From positions 166,001-230,000 of the forward strand of contig NZ_FQWM01000006.1 of the NCBI RefSeq assembly GCF_900129685.1: a stretch of 64,000 nt of DNA. Reading direction: 5' to 3'. Below the pieces are notes generated by a model. It was not told the DNA's origin. It ran no database searches and saw only the letters and a program-made list of their open reading frames with translations. This document shows, one piece after another, positions 29,122 to 37,398 of the stretch; within the stretch, counting starts at the first letter, position 1, and each line of letters begins with the position of its first letter. The stretch comes from Cognatishimia maritima (GTDB lineage: Bacteria; Pseudomonadota; Alphaproteobacteria; Rhodobacterales; Rhodobacteraceae). A program made the position numbers and the translations under genes.

Positions 29122-29196
29122 GGCCCGTTCGTCTATCGGTTAGGACGCCAGGTTTTCAACCTGGAAAGAGGGGTTCGATTCCCCTACGGGCTGCCA
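29122..29196 (+). tRNA. tRNA-Glu (UUC), copy 2
   Basis: Base-for-base identical to copy 1 over all 75 positions including CCA, 56 bases downstream, so the two are probably cotranscribed. Its 3' half overlaps, on the other strand, the end of the GGDEF gene. Confidence 0.97.
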
Positions 29197-30193
29197 CTTC
29201 TTCTTGCTGAATATCTTCATAGAACGCATAGCGCCCGCGCCCGCTTTGTTTACAATGATAGAGCGCATGGTCCGCTTGTCGCATCACTTCGTCAGAGGTG
29301 ATTTCTTGCCCCTCGGCGATCAGTGTGATCCCGATGCTTGCCGAGATGTTGCAAGTATGCCCTTCAAACGTGATAGGCTTTTCCAGCGCTTTGATCACCT
29401 GCGCCGCGATAAAGGCCAATCTTTCTCGTGGGAGCGCGCCGTCAAAAATCACCGCGAATTCATCCCCGCCAATCCGCGCCACGAGGTCATCTCTGCGGGT
29501 TAGCTGGGATAGGGTTTCAGCCGTCCGGCGCAACACCTCATCCCCGGCGGCGTGTCCCAATTGGTCATTGACCGCTTTAAAAAGATCAAGATCAAGCTGT
29601 AGATAGGCATAGGCGGATCTGTCAGCGATCTGCTGCAGCAACGTTTTGGCGAGGGCGCGGCGATTTTTCAGCCCTGTCAGAGGATCTGAAAAGGCCTGCT
29701 CCTCCGCTAAGTTTCTCGCGACCTGCAAGCGCTGATTCAGATTACGTGATTCATCCAAAACAGCGGCTTTCGCCTCCACCAGAAAAAGCATTTCAACTGT
29801 CAGATCGGTGGGAGCAAAGTCAGAACTGGTCAGCCCATGGTCCCGAACCGCATCGATAACGCCAATTCCGAAACTTAAGTTCAATACCATGCCCCCCTCG
29901 CGCGGGTCGAATACGGCTACGGCCTGCAGAGCGACCTGAGGCGAGGTTCGCAATACCAGTTGCAGCTTGCGCGGCTCAGCCACCAAAAGATCGTCCACTG
30001 ACGTGACGTCGCGCGGGCGCTGAAAGTCAAATACATCAAGGAAGTCCGCGCCTAGCATGCAGTCTCCACTACAGAGTTTTGCCAGCGTGGGACCGATGTG
30101 AAAAATGCGCCCGTTCGGACCGATTTGCACATGCATTGGACACAAGACATCCAAGACCTGCCCCACCGCAAGATGTGGCGAAAACATTGTCAT
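29156..30193 (-). CDS. Diguanylate cyclase with N-terminal HNOB-associated sensor domain
   Basis: 345 residues. An N-terminal domain (about 1-140) of the heme-NO-binding-associated type precedes a GGDEF domain with ARIGGDEFAV at the active site and an upstream RRDD that satisfies the RxxD inhibitory site, so synthesis of c-di-GMP with product inhibition is expected. The ATG overlaps the stop of the H-NOX gene as ATGA. The last 12 or so residues (AARRGIEPLFPG) are encoded antisense to the tRNA-Glu, so the natural C-terminus was probably replaced when a tRNA came to lie here. A second Met two codons later is an alternative start. Confidence 0.9.
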   Translation of the reverse strand: MTMFSPHLAVGQVLDVLCPMHVQIGPNGRIFHIGPTLAKLCSGDCMLGADFLDVFDFQRPRDVTSVDDLLVAEPRKLQLVLRTSPQVALQAVAVFDPREGGMVLNLSFGIGVIDAVRDHGLTSSDFAPTDLTVEMLFLVEAKAAVLDESRNLNQRLQVARNLAEEQAFSDPLTGLKNRRALAKTLLQQIADRSAYAYLQLDLDLFKAVNDQLGHAAGDEVLRRTAETLSQLTRRDDLVARIGGDEFAVIFDGALPRERLAFIAAQVIKALEKPITFEGHTCNISASIGITLIAEGQEITSDEVMRQADHALYHCKQSGRGRYAFYEDIQQEEVAARRGIEPLFPG

Positions 30194-30777
30194 CCGTGGT
30201 GCGCCCCAAGGTGAAACTGCCGGCCTTCGGCAAAGGCATCGTCGACCAGTTGAATGCGGATCAGGCCCAGATCAGCGCTGATGGATTCATTTTCGAGCAA
30301 TACAAGCGCGCCATAGTCATCCGCCATCGTGCGCAGAATGCCCATAACTACGTAGCTGATCCCGGCAAAATGATGATGGCAGATCAGATTGAAGTGGTTT
30401 GGCCCGTAATCCCGCAGTTCCAGATTGGGAATATCCAGATCAGCAAGCGCCAGTCGCGCACGCGCTTTCAGGTCATCAAGGGAATAGAGGAACTCCCTGA
30501 AATCTGTGCCCGTGAACCGCAAGAGCCGCCGCAGCGCCTCAACATTTGGGTGGCTGACGAGGTAGGTGCCAATGTCTTCTAAGATCGTTTCGACAGGCAC
30601 CGAAAACTCTGTGGAGATTGCGGCAATGACGCGGTCCGTCACCACATCATCATAGTCAAGCATCGCCTCAAAATCTGGCTGCTCAAGCCCTGCCCTGCGC
30701 GCAACATGCCGCCAACACGCGTCACTATATGTGTCGCGTACAAAACATTGAATCGCCCTGTTCACCAGCCCGTGCAT
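30190..30777 (-). CDS. Divergent H-NOX (heme NO-binding) domain protein
   Basis: 195 residues. The fold is recognised from MHGLVNRAIQCFVRDTYS at the N-terminus and the helical core. The proximal heme ligand His of canonical H-NOX proteins is replaced by Lys104 (SLDDLKARARL), and the YxSxR heme-propionate motif reads Cys133-x-His135-x-Phe137. Classical heme and NO binding are therefore doubtful. It is coupled by a 4-base overlap to the GGDEF partner, the usual arrangement for H-NOX/c-di-GMP modules. The start is ATG 30777 after an AGGGGGG. Confidence 0.85.
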   Translation of the reverse strand: MHGLVNRAIQCFVRDTYSDACWRHVARRAGLEQPDFEAMLDYDDVVTDRVIAAISTEFSVPVETILEDIGTYLVSHPNVEALRRLLRFTGTDFREFLYSLDDLKARARLALADLDIPNLELRDYGPNHFNLICHHHFAGISYVVMGILRTMADDYGALVLLENESISADLGLIRIQLVDDAFAEGRQFHLGAHHG

Positions 30778-30841
30778 CAACCCCCCTTTGGTTATGACAA
30801 AGCGAGTATCCCGTGCGGGTTTTAAGATTTATCCAATAGTT

Positions 30842-32587
30842 TCAATTGTCAGAAGTTACTTCGATCTCTCCGAGCCATAAGGACTTTCGGCTTGCCGGAC
30901 CGATCCGATAACCGCCTGTGACCACCATGGCGTAGGCTTCTTCGCTCAGAAGCGCATCCTGTGAGAAACGGTTTTCTTTCTGGAAATACTGCGGCGGTGA
31001 CTGATCTCCAACTGCGCGATAAGTTGTTGCTCCACTTTCTGCCTCTGGCACAAATAGATAAGCAATCTCAGCACCTTGCCGCCCGAAAGGTCCGAAGACA
31101 AGAACGCATGGCCGGACACTATCAGCGACGCAAGTTTCACTCCACTCCTCCAACCAATGACGTCCTGCATTCGTGAAATAGTCCACAGGCAAGTCTCGAC
31201 CTTCCGGCCAGACCTTCATCGCTGGTGGTAGCGCTTCGGCGATCTCTCGGACCGACTCATTGCGCTGATTTTGCCTAAATTCCCAACGATTTTCTGTCGT
31301 CGCGCGGTCCAGTCTGGCGTGTAATACCGCGTGTTCTTCGGCATCCAGCGCCTTCAACGCGGCAACCGCCTGATGTCCCGCGATTCCATAGTCGTGGGTG
31401 AACTCCCAAGCCGGGAAATCCTCTGCCGTCACCTGCCCCGACAGATAGCGCGCCATCTGGTCGTCAACAGACAGCTTTTGCACATTTAGAAGCGGCGTCA
31501 TCCAGAGAGCAGCCAGCCCCAGGGTCAACAACGCCATGCCCACATTGGCTTGCCTGATCCACTGCCGCCAGCCTGACCCTCGTAAGATCGCCGCCCCATA
31601 AAGCAGCGCGTAAATTAGCACCAAACCTGCAACCAGTGCAGCGGCACACCGATGTGGTGTCCAACCATATTGCAATACGCGCAGCGAAATGGCCCAGATG
31701 GCGAGGCCCGCCAGAATGGTCAAAAGCAGCCCCAGCAGCCGAACAGCATGGTGCATCCAACGGGACTGCACGCCATCGCCATCACTGCGGTCCAGTGCAG
31801 ACGTGATCAGGGTAATGGCGGCGATTGCGACGCTCATCATTATGGCCGCGGCCGAGAATGAACCGAAAAGCCCCGACAAGCCACGTGCGGGCAAAGCGAG
31901 GATAAAGACGCTCACAACGACCAGCACCATCGGCAGCAAAAGACGCAAGAGCCGCAGCGGCAAATAGGGAGAGACATAGGCCTTGAGGTCCTGTGCCACC
32001 GAAAGCGCCAGCCCCAATGCCGTCCCGGTCAGCAGGTATGGCACCGGCTCTTCGTCGATCAGGTCCCCGATGATCGTCAGGCCAACAATTTCAAGCAGTT
32101 CGTCAGAAAGGAACAGCAGCCCCCAGAAAATTCCGACGAATATCCAAGCAGCGACGTAACGCACAACGATGGTCCATGCTGTCTCAAACAGCAGCGCGTA
32201 TTCGGTCGGTCTGCCCTTCAGCAATGCCGTCGCAAAAGGCGCGCCAATAAAGAGGACCATTGCCCAGGCATAGGGCAACGCGCTGTCTTCAAGGGCGGTG
32301 CCCAGTTCCACAAAGCGCCCGCTCGACCAATAGAGCAAGGCCGCGTCGGTCAGGCTTAGTACAGCGGCGCCGGCAAGCGCGAGTTGCCAGCGTAGGCCAC
32401 CCAAAAGCGCAAAGAGCACGACGAAAAAGCCAATCGTTGCACTCGCAATCCATAGCAGAAGCCGTGCGTTATCAAGGGTGTCGGGCAACACATCGACCAG
32501 AACCCACATTGCAAACCCCGCCGCCGCCCCCAAGAGCGCCATGGCAAGATGCCGTTGTGCTTCGCGGTCTGTATCTTGGCTGCTCAT
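30842..32587 (-). CDS. DUF4153 membrane protein
   Basis: 581 residues with about 10-11 hydrophobic segments over the first 370 residues and a soluble C-terminal part of about 200 residues. The segment AWEFTHDYGIAGHQAVAAL, at the membrane exit, fits the DUF4153 family. No function is established. It lies between a HAD phosphatase gene (upstream, same direction) and the H-NOX pair, without overlap to either. Confidence 0.8.
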   Translation of the reverse strand: MSSQDTDREAQRHLAMALLGAAAGFAMWVLVDVLPDTLDNARLLLWIASATIGFFVVLFALLGGLRWQLALAGAAVLSLTDAALLYWSSGRFVELGTALEDSALPYAWAMVLFIGAPFATALLKGRPTEYALLFETAWTIVVRYVAAWIFVGIFWGLLFLSDELLEIVGLTIIGDLIDEEPVPYLLTGTALGLALSVAQDLKAYVSPYLPLRLLRLLLPMVLVVVSVFILALPARGLSGLFGSFSAAAIMMSVAIAAITLITSALDRSDGDGVQSRWMHHAVRLLGLLLTILAGLAIWAISLRVLQYGWTPHRCAAALVAGLVLIYALLYGAAILRGSGWRQWIRQANVGMALLTLGLAALWMTPLLNVQKLSVDDQMARYLSGQVTAEDFPAWEFTHDYGIAGHQAVAALKALDAEEHAVLHARLDRATTENRWEFRQNQRNESVREIAEALPPAMKVWPEGRDLPVDYFTNAGRHWLEEWSETCVADSVRPCVLVFGPFGRQGAEIAYLFVPEAESGATTYRAVGDQSPPQYFQKENRFSQDALLSEEAYAMVVTGGYRIGPASRKSLWLGEIEVTSDN

Positions 32588-32646
32588 CCTGCTCTCCCCG
32601 GCATGTTTTTAGAATTTTGCGAAGTTTTGAACAGATGAGCAAGCCA

Positions 32647-33342
32647 TCAGGTCAAAGCAAGCCAATCCGGGAGATGCCCGATGTCAGGCAGGATGTGATC
32701 GGTATGGGGGCTTAGGGCATCATGGCTTGCAGGCCCAGTCAGAACACCGATGGTTGTCATGCCAGCACGCTGTCCGGCCTGTAAATCGTGCAAACTATCC
32801 CCGATCATCGCGCAGGCTTCAATCGGCACAGACATCATCGCTGCCAAAGCAATCAGCGGATCAGGCGCAGGTTTGCAGCCTAGCCCGCTGTCATATCCCG
32901 CCACGAAGTCGAATTGCTGCAAACAGTCGGCTGCCGCCAAATGTGCCCGAGCGCCGCTCTCTGAATCATTGGTGGCCACGCAGAGTTTCAAACCGGCGCT
33001 TCGCAGGCGTGTCATTAAGGGCCGCAATGGGACCGCCTCGGCCAAAGGTGCATTTGCCGTGCTTTCAGACAGGTAACGCTCTACCTCGGACGCGTCCGGG
33101 TGCCCTGCTGCAGCGGCCAAAAGCTCTGCGGCCTCTCGATTGGTTCCGGCAATGATCGGACTATCGGGGCGAAATCGGCGCTGGCTGAGGTCAAAGCCGA
33201 TTCCATCAGCGATCTGGCTCGTGCGCGCGGCGTCGCCTCCGCTGAAATGATGAATGACACCAAGGGTCCAATTGTTCCACGTCGCGTCAAAATCAAAGAG
33301 CGTGCCGTCTTTGTCAAAAATAAGCGCCTGTATTCTGGTCAT
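32647..33342 (-). CDS. HAD-superfamily hydrolase (phosphoglycolate phosphatase-like)
   Basis: 231 residues. HAD motif I FDKDGTLFDF, motif II VATNDS, motif III CKPAPDP and motif IV IGDSLHD are all intact, so it should be an active phosphatase; a helical cap lies between I and II. Substrate unknown; resemblance is to the Gph group. A Met eight codons upstream is an alternative start. The DUF3572 gene lies 40 bases upstream and may be cotranscribed. Confidence 0.9.
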   Translation of the reverse strand: MTRIQALIFDKDGTLFDFDATWNNWTLGVIHHFSGGDAARTSQIADGIGFDLSQRRFRPDSPIIAGTNREAAELLAAAAGHPDASEVERYLSESTANAPLAEAVPLRPLMTRLRSAGLKLCVATNDSESGARAHLAAADCLQQFDFVAGYDSGLGCKPAPDPLIALAAMMSVPIEACAMIGDSLHDLQAGQRAGMTTIGVLTGPASHDALSPHTDHILPDIGHLPDWLALT

Positions 33343-33382
33343 TCTTTGCCCTGCCATAGTTGCCAATCAAACCTGCCGGCAC

Positions 33383-33700
33383 CTATGTCCAATGCATCTC
33401 TCCGCCACCCGGCAGCGCCTGCCGCGCCTGCAAAGGTGCGCTGTAGTCCAGACCAAAATGATCACAAAACGCGATCACCCATTTGTCGTCCATCGTCAGG
33501 AAATCCAGCACTGAACCAAGGAACGCAGGGTCCCCCGCTCGCTCTCGTAGATCGGCGGCAGAGACGCCCGTTGACCCCATAAAGACCGGCATTAATTCGT
33601 CATTTCCGGCCAGCCAAGACAGTGCGTTCAAGGCCAGCGTTTCTGCAGCTTCGGGGGAAAAGGACAATTTAGTTAACTTTCGAAATGGTTTCTTAACCAA
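33383..33700 (-). CDS. DUF3572 small protein
   Basis: 105 residues, soluble, mostly helical. The core SPEAAETLALNALSWLAGNDE and the C-terminal DDKWVIAFCDHFGLDY match the alphaproteobacterial DUF3572 family, whose role is unknown. In this order the gene is often found next to pleD, as here, where it is divergent with 43 bases between the starts. The start appears to be TTG at 33700 with a weak AGGTAG; another TTG 11 codons later is possible. Confidence 0.8.
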   Translation of the reverse strand: MVKKPFRKLTKLSFSPEAAETLALNALSWLAGNDELMPVFMGSTGVSAADLRERAGDPAFLGSVLDFLTMDDKWVIAFCDHFGLDYSAPLQARQALPGGGEMHWT

Positions 33701-33743
33701 TCTACCTACAAATGACTCCTATCACTTGGCAAGGACAGGACGC

Positions 33744-35126
33744 ATGCCCGGTAAAATTCTGATCATCGATAGCGTTGCAACCAACCGTATTGTCCTAAAA
33801 GTCCGTTTGACCAGCGCATTTTACGACGTTGCGCTTGCGGCCTCCTCGAAAGAGGCGCGCGCGATGATCAAACAGGACTTACCGGACCTGATCTTGGTAA
33901 ACAGCAACCTTGAGGATCGCCCAGCAACCGACTTTTGCGCTGAGCTGCGCAACGCCAAGGCCACAGCACATATCCCCATGGTGATGATCTGCAACTTTGA
34001 GGATCGCGAACAGCGCCTTCACGCACTGAAGGCTGGCGTCAGCGATATTCTCGTGCGGCCATTGGATGATAGCGTACTGCAGGCGCGGCTCCGTAGCCTT
34101 CTCAGGTCCCATGAAACCGCAGAGGAAAGCAAGATTCGCAATGAAACCAATCATGCCCTTGGTTTCGCAGAATCTGCCCCCGATTTCGTGCAGCGCGCGC
34201 GCGTGCAAATCGCAACACCAGACGCTGCGACGGCGGTGCGGTGGGCCGCCGTTCTTAAGCCGATGATGCCATATGAACTGACACCCAAGGTCTATGCCGA
34301 AACTTTGAAAGATATCGCAGAGGCCAAGACGCCCGATGTTTTTGTCATTGCGATGGATCACCAAAAACCAGAAGGCGCATTGCGCCTTGTCGCTGAAATC
34401 CGTGCGCGCGCGACCACGCGTCATGCAGGAATTCTGATGATCATGTCCGACGAAAGGCGACGAACTTTGGTCGACGCGCTTGATCTGGGCGCACACGACG
34501 TCATGGTGAATGGCTTTGACCCGGACGAACTCGCGCTACGCGTCTCGCGGCTTGTGTCGCAGAAACGACTGTCGGACCGACAACGCGACAATGTGAATAT
34601 CAGCTTGCAAGCGGCAGTCACCGACCCTTTGACCGGGCTCTTCAACCGCCGCTATGCCATGCCGCAACTTCGACGCATGCAGGCGCATGCCCTTGCAAAG
34701 AAACGCAGTTTTGCTGTGATCTTGGCCGATTTGGATCATTTCAAACAGGTGAATGACCGGTTTGGGCACGCGGCTGGCGATGCCGTTCTTTCCGAAGTGG
34801 CGCAGCGCTTGCGCGATGGCGTGCGCAGCGTTGATCTGGTGGCGCGCATTGGCGGTGAAGAGTTCTTGATCGTCCTGCCTGACGCTGACGAAACAAATGC
34901 CCGCGAAACAGCAGATCGCCTATGTGACAAGATCAAAGCCACGCCGATCTGTATTCCCGAATTGGAGGGCGGATTGACCGTCACGATGAGCCTTGGGGTT
35001 GCCATCTGCGGCCATCCCAATGTGTCAAAACCCATTGATACGCTGATCAGCCAGGCTGATGCCGCGCTTTATGATGCCAAATCCAGCGGTCGCGATCAGG
35101 TGCGTTTGGCGAAAGTACCCGCCTAG
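33744..35126 (+). CDS. PleD-like diguanylate cyclase with degenerate receiver domains
   Basis: 460 residues in the REC-REC-GGDEF order of PleD. In REC1 the phosphoacceptor aspartate is Asn53 and the second residue of the acidic pair is Ser10 (IIDS); the conserved Lys is Arg105. REC2 (about 152-275) also lacks a recognisable Asp site. The catalytic domain is intact: DPLTGLFNRR, LADLDHFKQVND, RSVD (361-364, I-site) and GGEEF (370-374). It probably makes c-di-GMP without classical phosphorylation control. An AAGGACAGGA precedes the ATG. I leave the symbol empty because control differs from Caulobacter PleD. Confidence 0.9.
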   Translation: MPGKILIIDSVATNRIVLKVRLTSAFYDVALAASSKEARAMIKQDLPDLILVNSNLEDRPATDFCAELRNAKATAHIPMVMICNFEDREQRLHALKAGVSDILVRPLDDSVLQARLRSLLRSHETAEESKIRNETNHALGFAESAPDFVQRARVQIATPDAATAVRWAAVLKPMMPYELTPKVYAETLKDIAEAKTPDVFVIAMDHQKPEGALRLVAEIRARATTRHAGILMIMSDERRRTLVDALDLGAHDVMVNGFDPDELALRVSRLVSQKRLSDRQRDNVNISLQAAVTDPLTGLFNRRYAMPQLRRMQAHALAKKRSFAVILADLDHFKQVNDRFGHAAGDAVLSEVAQRLRDGVRSVDLVARIGGEEFLIVLPDADETNARETADRLCDKIKATPICIPELEGGLTVTMSLGVAICGHPNVSKPIDTLISQADAALYDAKSSGRDQVRLAKVPA

Positions 35127-35136
35127 AAATCAACGC

Positions 35137-35631
35137 TCAACGGCGTGGCCCACGTTTCGCCATCGCGGCAAGGACTGCTTCGATCTGATCTGCGTAGTCC
35201 TGACGCTCTGCGTCCGTCATCGAGGCCACACGGCTCAGCCAGATGTCCTGCGCCGCTACCCGACGATCAGCCTCCTGCCGTGCCTGTTTGGTCAAAAGCG
35301 CGCGCAGATCGTCCGCCTCAAACGGTGTTGACCGGATCAGCGTCAACATGGCCTCAAATTCAGCCCGCGCTGCGGCCCTGTCAATGCCTTCACGCCGATG
35401 ATGCCGCCGGATATCCCGTCCGATTTCACGACGATCCCGATCTGGCAATGCCTGTGTAAAGGCCCCCATGAAATCGGTCTCGCGCGGCAATCGGTGCGAT
35501 TTATGCGACCCGCCAAAGATCGCTCCGGCAGCAAGACCGACGACGATCAGGTTCAGCGCCAGCGACACAAAAAGAAGAATACGAAGGCTACGACGCATCG
35601 GAGCACGCGGCGGTGTTGAATTTGCGCTCAT
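35137..35631 (-). CDS. Periplasmic CpxP/Spy-like (heavy-metal sensor type) protein
   Basis: 164 residues. One N-terminal membrane segment (about 13-35, RRSLRILLFVSLALNLIVVGL) is followed by a helical, Arg/Glu-rich periplasmic domain; this is the layout of the proteins annotated as periplasmic heavy-metal sensors (CnrR/Spy-like). It follows the ECF sigma and anti-sigma-like genes with four bases between and is likely the third gene of that operon. Ligand unknown. The Met at 35631 fits a signal-anchor start; upstream codons lie inside the preceding gene. Confidence 0.75.
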   Translation of the reverse strand: MSANSTPPRAPMRRSLRILLFVSLALNLIVVGLAAGAIFGGSHKSHRLPRETDFMGAFTQALPDRDRREIGRDIRRHHRREGIDRAAARAEFEAMLTLIRSTPFEADDLRALLTKQARQEADRRVAAQDIWLSRVASMTDAERQDYADQIEAVLAAMAKRGPRR

Positions 35632-35635
35632 TGTG

Positions 35636-36013
35636 TCATCCTTCCCCGATGTCAAAGCTGAAGTCCCCGGCAAGGTCTGACAGGTAATAATCCGTCTCAC
35701 CCTCAAGCAAGATCTGCCCATCCTGTAATAATACGCTGTCAGAGCCGACAAAACCAATCCAGACGCCTGCCAGTGTCGCAGCCACCAGACCGCCAGCGCC
35801 CTGCCACCCGCCAATCACATCTAAGAAAACCCGCCAAGAGCGCTGCGACCTTCGCGCCATTGGTTCTGCAGCGGCAGGCTGGAATGCCTCAGCATCCGCC
35901 AAAACGCGGGCCATCAAAGCGTCAGAAGGCGTCGGTGCAAAGTCTGCTGCTTCTGCAAAAAGAGCATCCAACGCATCGTCAGTGACCGGAGGTGTCGCTT
36001 TCTTATCAGCCAT
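35636..36013 (-). CDS. Putative anti-sigma-like single-pass membrane protein
   Basis: 125 residues: a cytoplasmic N-terminal part of about 65 residues, one membrane segment (about 72-90, GLVAATLAGVWIGFVG) and an acidic periplasmic tail with tyrosines. It overlaps the 3' end of the ECF sigma gene by eight bases. Position and topology suggest an anti-sigma factor; no conserved ZAS or other named domain is visible. Homologues are sometimes mislabelled dihydroorotate dehydrogenase, which nothing in the sequence supports. Confidence 0.65.
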   Translation of the reverse strand: MADKKATPPVTDDALDALFAEAADFAPTPSDALMARVLADAEAFQPAAAEPMARRSQRSWRVFLDVIGGWQGAGGLVAATLAGVWIGFVGSDSVLLQDGQILLEGETDYYLSDLAGDFSFDIGEG

Positions 36014-36590
36014 CGGTATATCCCAGTTCATCTTTGCGCTCGGCCAGTATCTTGGCCAATGTGCGTTTTCCTCTTGCCGTCAGGCTTTCAATCGCCTCGA
36101 CGCCTGCCCCCATGATTTCCGCGATCTCTGGGTTACTCAACCCTTCGATATGCCGCAAGACAACCGCTTGGCGCTGGCGTTCTGGCAAAGCATTCAGCCC
36201 CTGTTGTAACCCATCGAGCCGCGCGCGCTGTTGCATCTGTTCTGCGGCACTCAGTGCGGTGTCTTCTGGGTCTGGCACACTATCCAAATCAACAGAGTGC
36301 CCTCTGCGTAAGCGGTCCGTACATAGGTTCGCGACCACTTTATAAAGCCAGGTCGATACTTTTGCCTCGCCCTGTCGCCACTCCGGCGCAAACTTCCAAA
36401 GCCGGATCAACGCCTCTTGGGTGATATCTTCGGCATCCGCTCGGTTCCCAAGCAGCCGGTAGGCATGGCCAAAGACCTTTGGTGTCAACCGCTGGGTCAG
36501 CGCCTGAGCAGCCACGGGATCGCCATTGGCATAAGCAACCAACAGCGCGTCGTCAGTGACGTCCTCAAAACTGTCTCGCGGCATGTTCAT
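36006..36590 (-). CDS. ECF-type RNA polymerase sigma factor
   Basis: 194 residues with region 2 (YRLLGNRADAEDITQEALIRLW, promoter -10 recognition) and region 4 (LPERQRQAVVLRHIEGLSNPEIAEIMG). It heads a leftward operon with the anti-sigma-like and periplasmic-sensor genes, so an envelope or metal-stress role is plausible. An in-frame Met two codons later is an alternative start. Its own autoregulatory promoter would lie in the 104 bases up to the EF-hand gene, but I could not assign it. Confidence 0.9.
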   Translation of the reverse strand: MNMPRDSFEDVTDDALLVAYANGDPVAAQALTQRLTPKVFGHAYRLLGNRADAEDITQEALIRLWKFAPEWRQGEAKVSTWLYKVVANLCTDRLRRGHSVDLDSVPDPEDTALSAAEQMQQRARLDGLQQGLNALPERQRQAVVLRHIEGLSNPEIAEIMGAGVEAIESLTARGKRTLAKILAERKDELGYTDG

Positions 36591-36694
36591 TTCCGTCGGA
36601 GTAGCCTGTCATGCAGTCGGTCGCAATCCAGTTTGCGGCATCAGCGGGTGGCACATCACCTGCGCCACCCACACAGCGAGCTTGCATGGCGACC

Positions 36695-37171
36695 CTAGTT
36701 GTTGTCGCCTTTGCCCTTGCCCATGCCTTTGCGGTGGCCATGTCGCTCCATCTTTGCGAATTCTTCTGCGCTGATCATACCGTCTTCGTTGGCATCAAGC
36801 CGTGCAAACATGCGCTCGGCCCGGTCGCCCTTCGGCATCATCTCGGCTTGATCCAGCATCCCGTCGCCATTTTCGTCATGCCGCTCGATCATCTTGGCGA
36901 TCCGCTTTGCGCGGTTCGCTTCTGTCGCCGCCGTCAATTCCTCGGCAGACAGCTTGCCATCACCATCGGTATCCACTTCACCGAAATGCGCCGTCGCATG
37001 CGCGGCCATTTCCTCTTTTGTGACCTGCCCATCGCCATTGGCGTCCAGTTGCTCAAAGGTCACATTAGCGCGATGATGCTTGCCACCAAAGCCGCCTTTT
37101 GCCTCTGCCTCACCTGCTGTCAGCGCTGCCGCTGCAACCATGGCCCCTGAAAGAATTACTGCGCGTATCAT
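36695..37171 (-). CDS. Secreted four-EF-hand calcium-binding protein
   Basis: 158 residues with a signal peptide (1-24, cleaved after AEA) and four EF-hand loops at residues 43-54 (DANGDGQVTKEE), 67-78, 99-110 and 126-137; all keep acidic residues at positions 1, 3 and 12 except that Asn replaces Asp at some position 3 sites. The C-terminus is His/Lys/Gly-rich and could bind metal. It lies just upstream of the ECF sigma operon in the same direction. Start at MIRAVILSG, where the signal peptide begins. Confidence 0.85.
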   Translation of the reverse strand: MIRAVILSGAMVAAAALTAGEAEAKGGFGGKHHRANVTFEQLDANGDGQVTKEEMAAHATAHFGEVDTDGDGKLSAEELTAATEANRAKRIAKMIERHDENGDGMLDQAEMMPKGDRAERMFARLDANEDGMISAEEFAKMERHGHRKGMGKGKGDNN

Positions 37172-37398
37172 TTTAGCTTCCTTTTTCCTATGAGAAGCGA
37201 GCCTCTTGTCCGCTTTCAAAGGGTAATACGGCGCTGCTTTTGATTTCCGTCGCACCAAGTTGCATTTTTTAGAATTTGGTGTGACGCCCGGTCGCCTCGC
37301 CTTTTGGGACCGTGCTGACGCTTTTGCGGTTGGCGTGCCAAAGTCAGCCGCATAGGCTGGTCTCAATAAGCGTTATTGCCGATCGGGGAAAGAAAACG

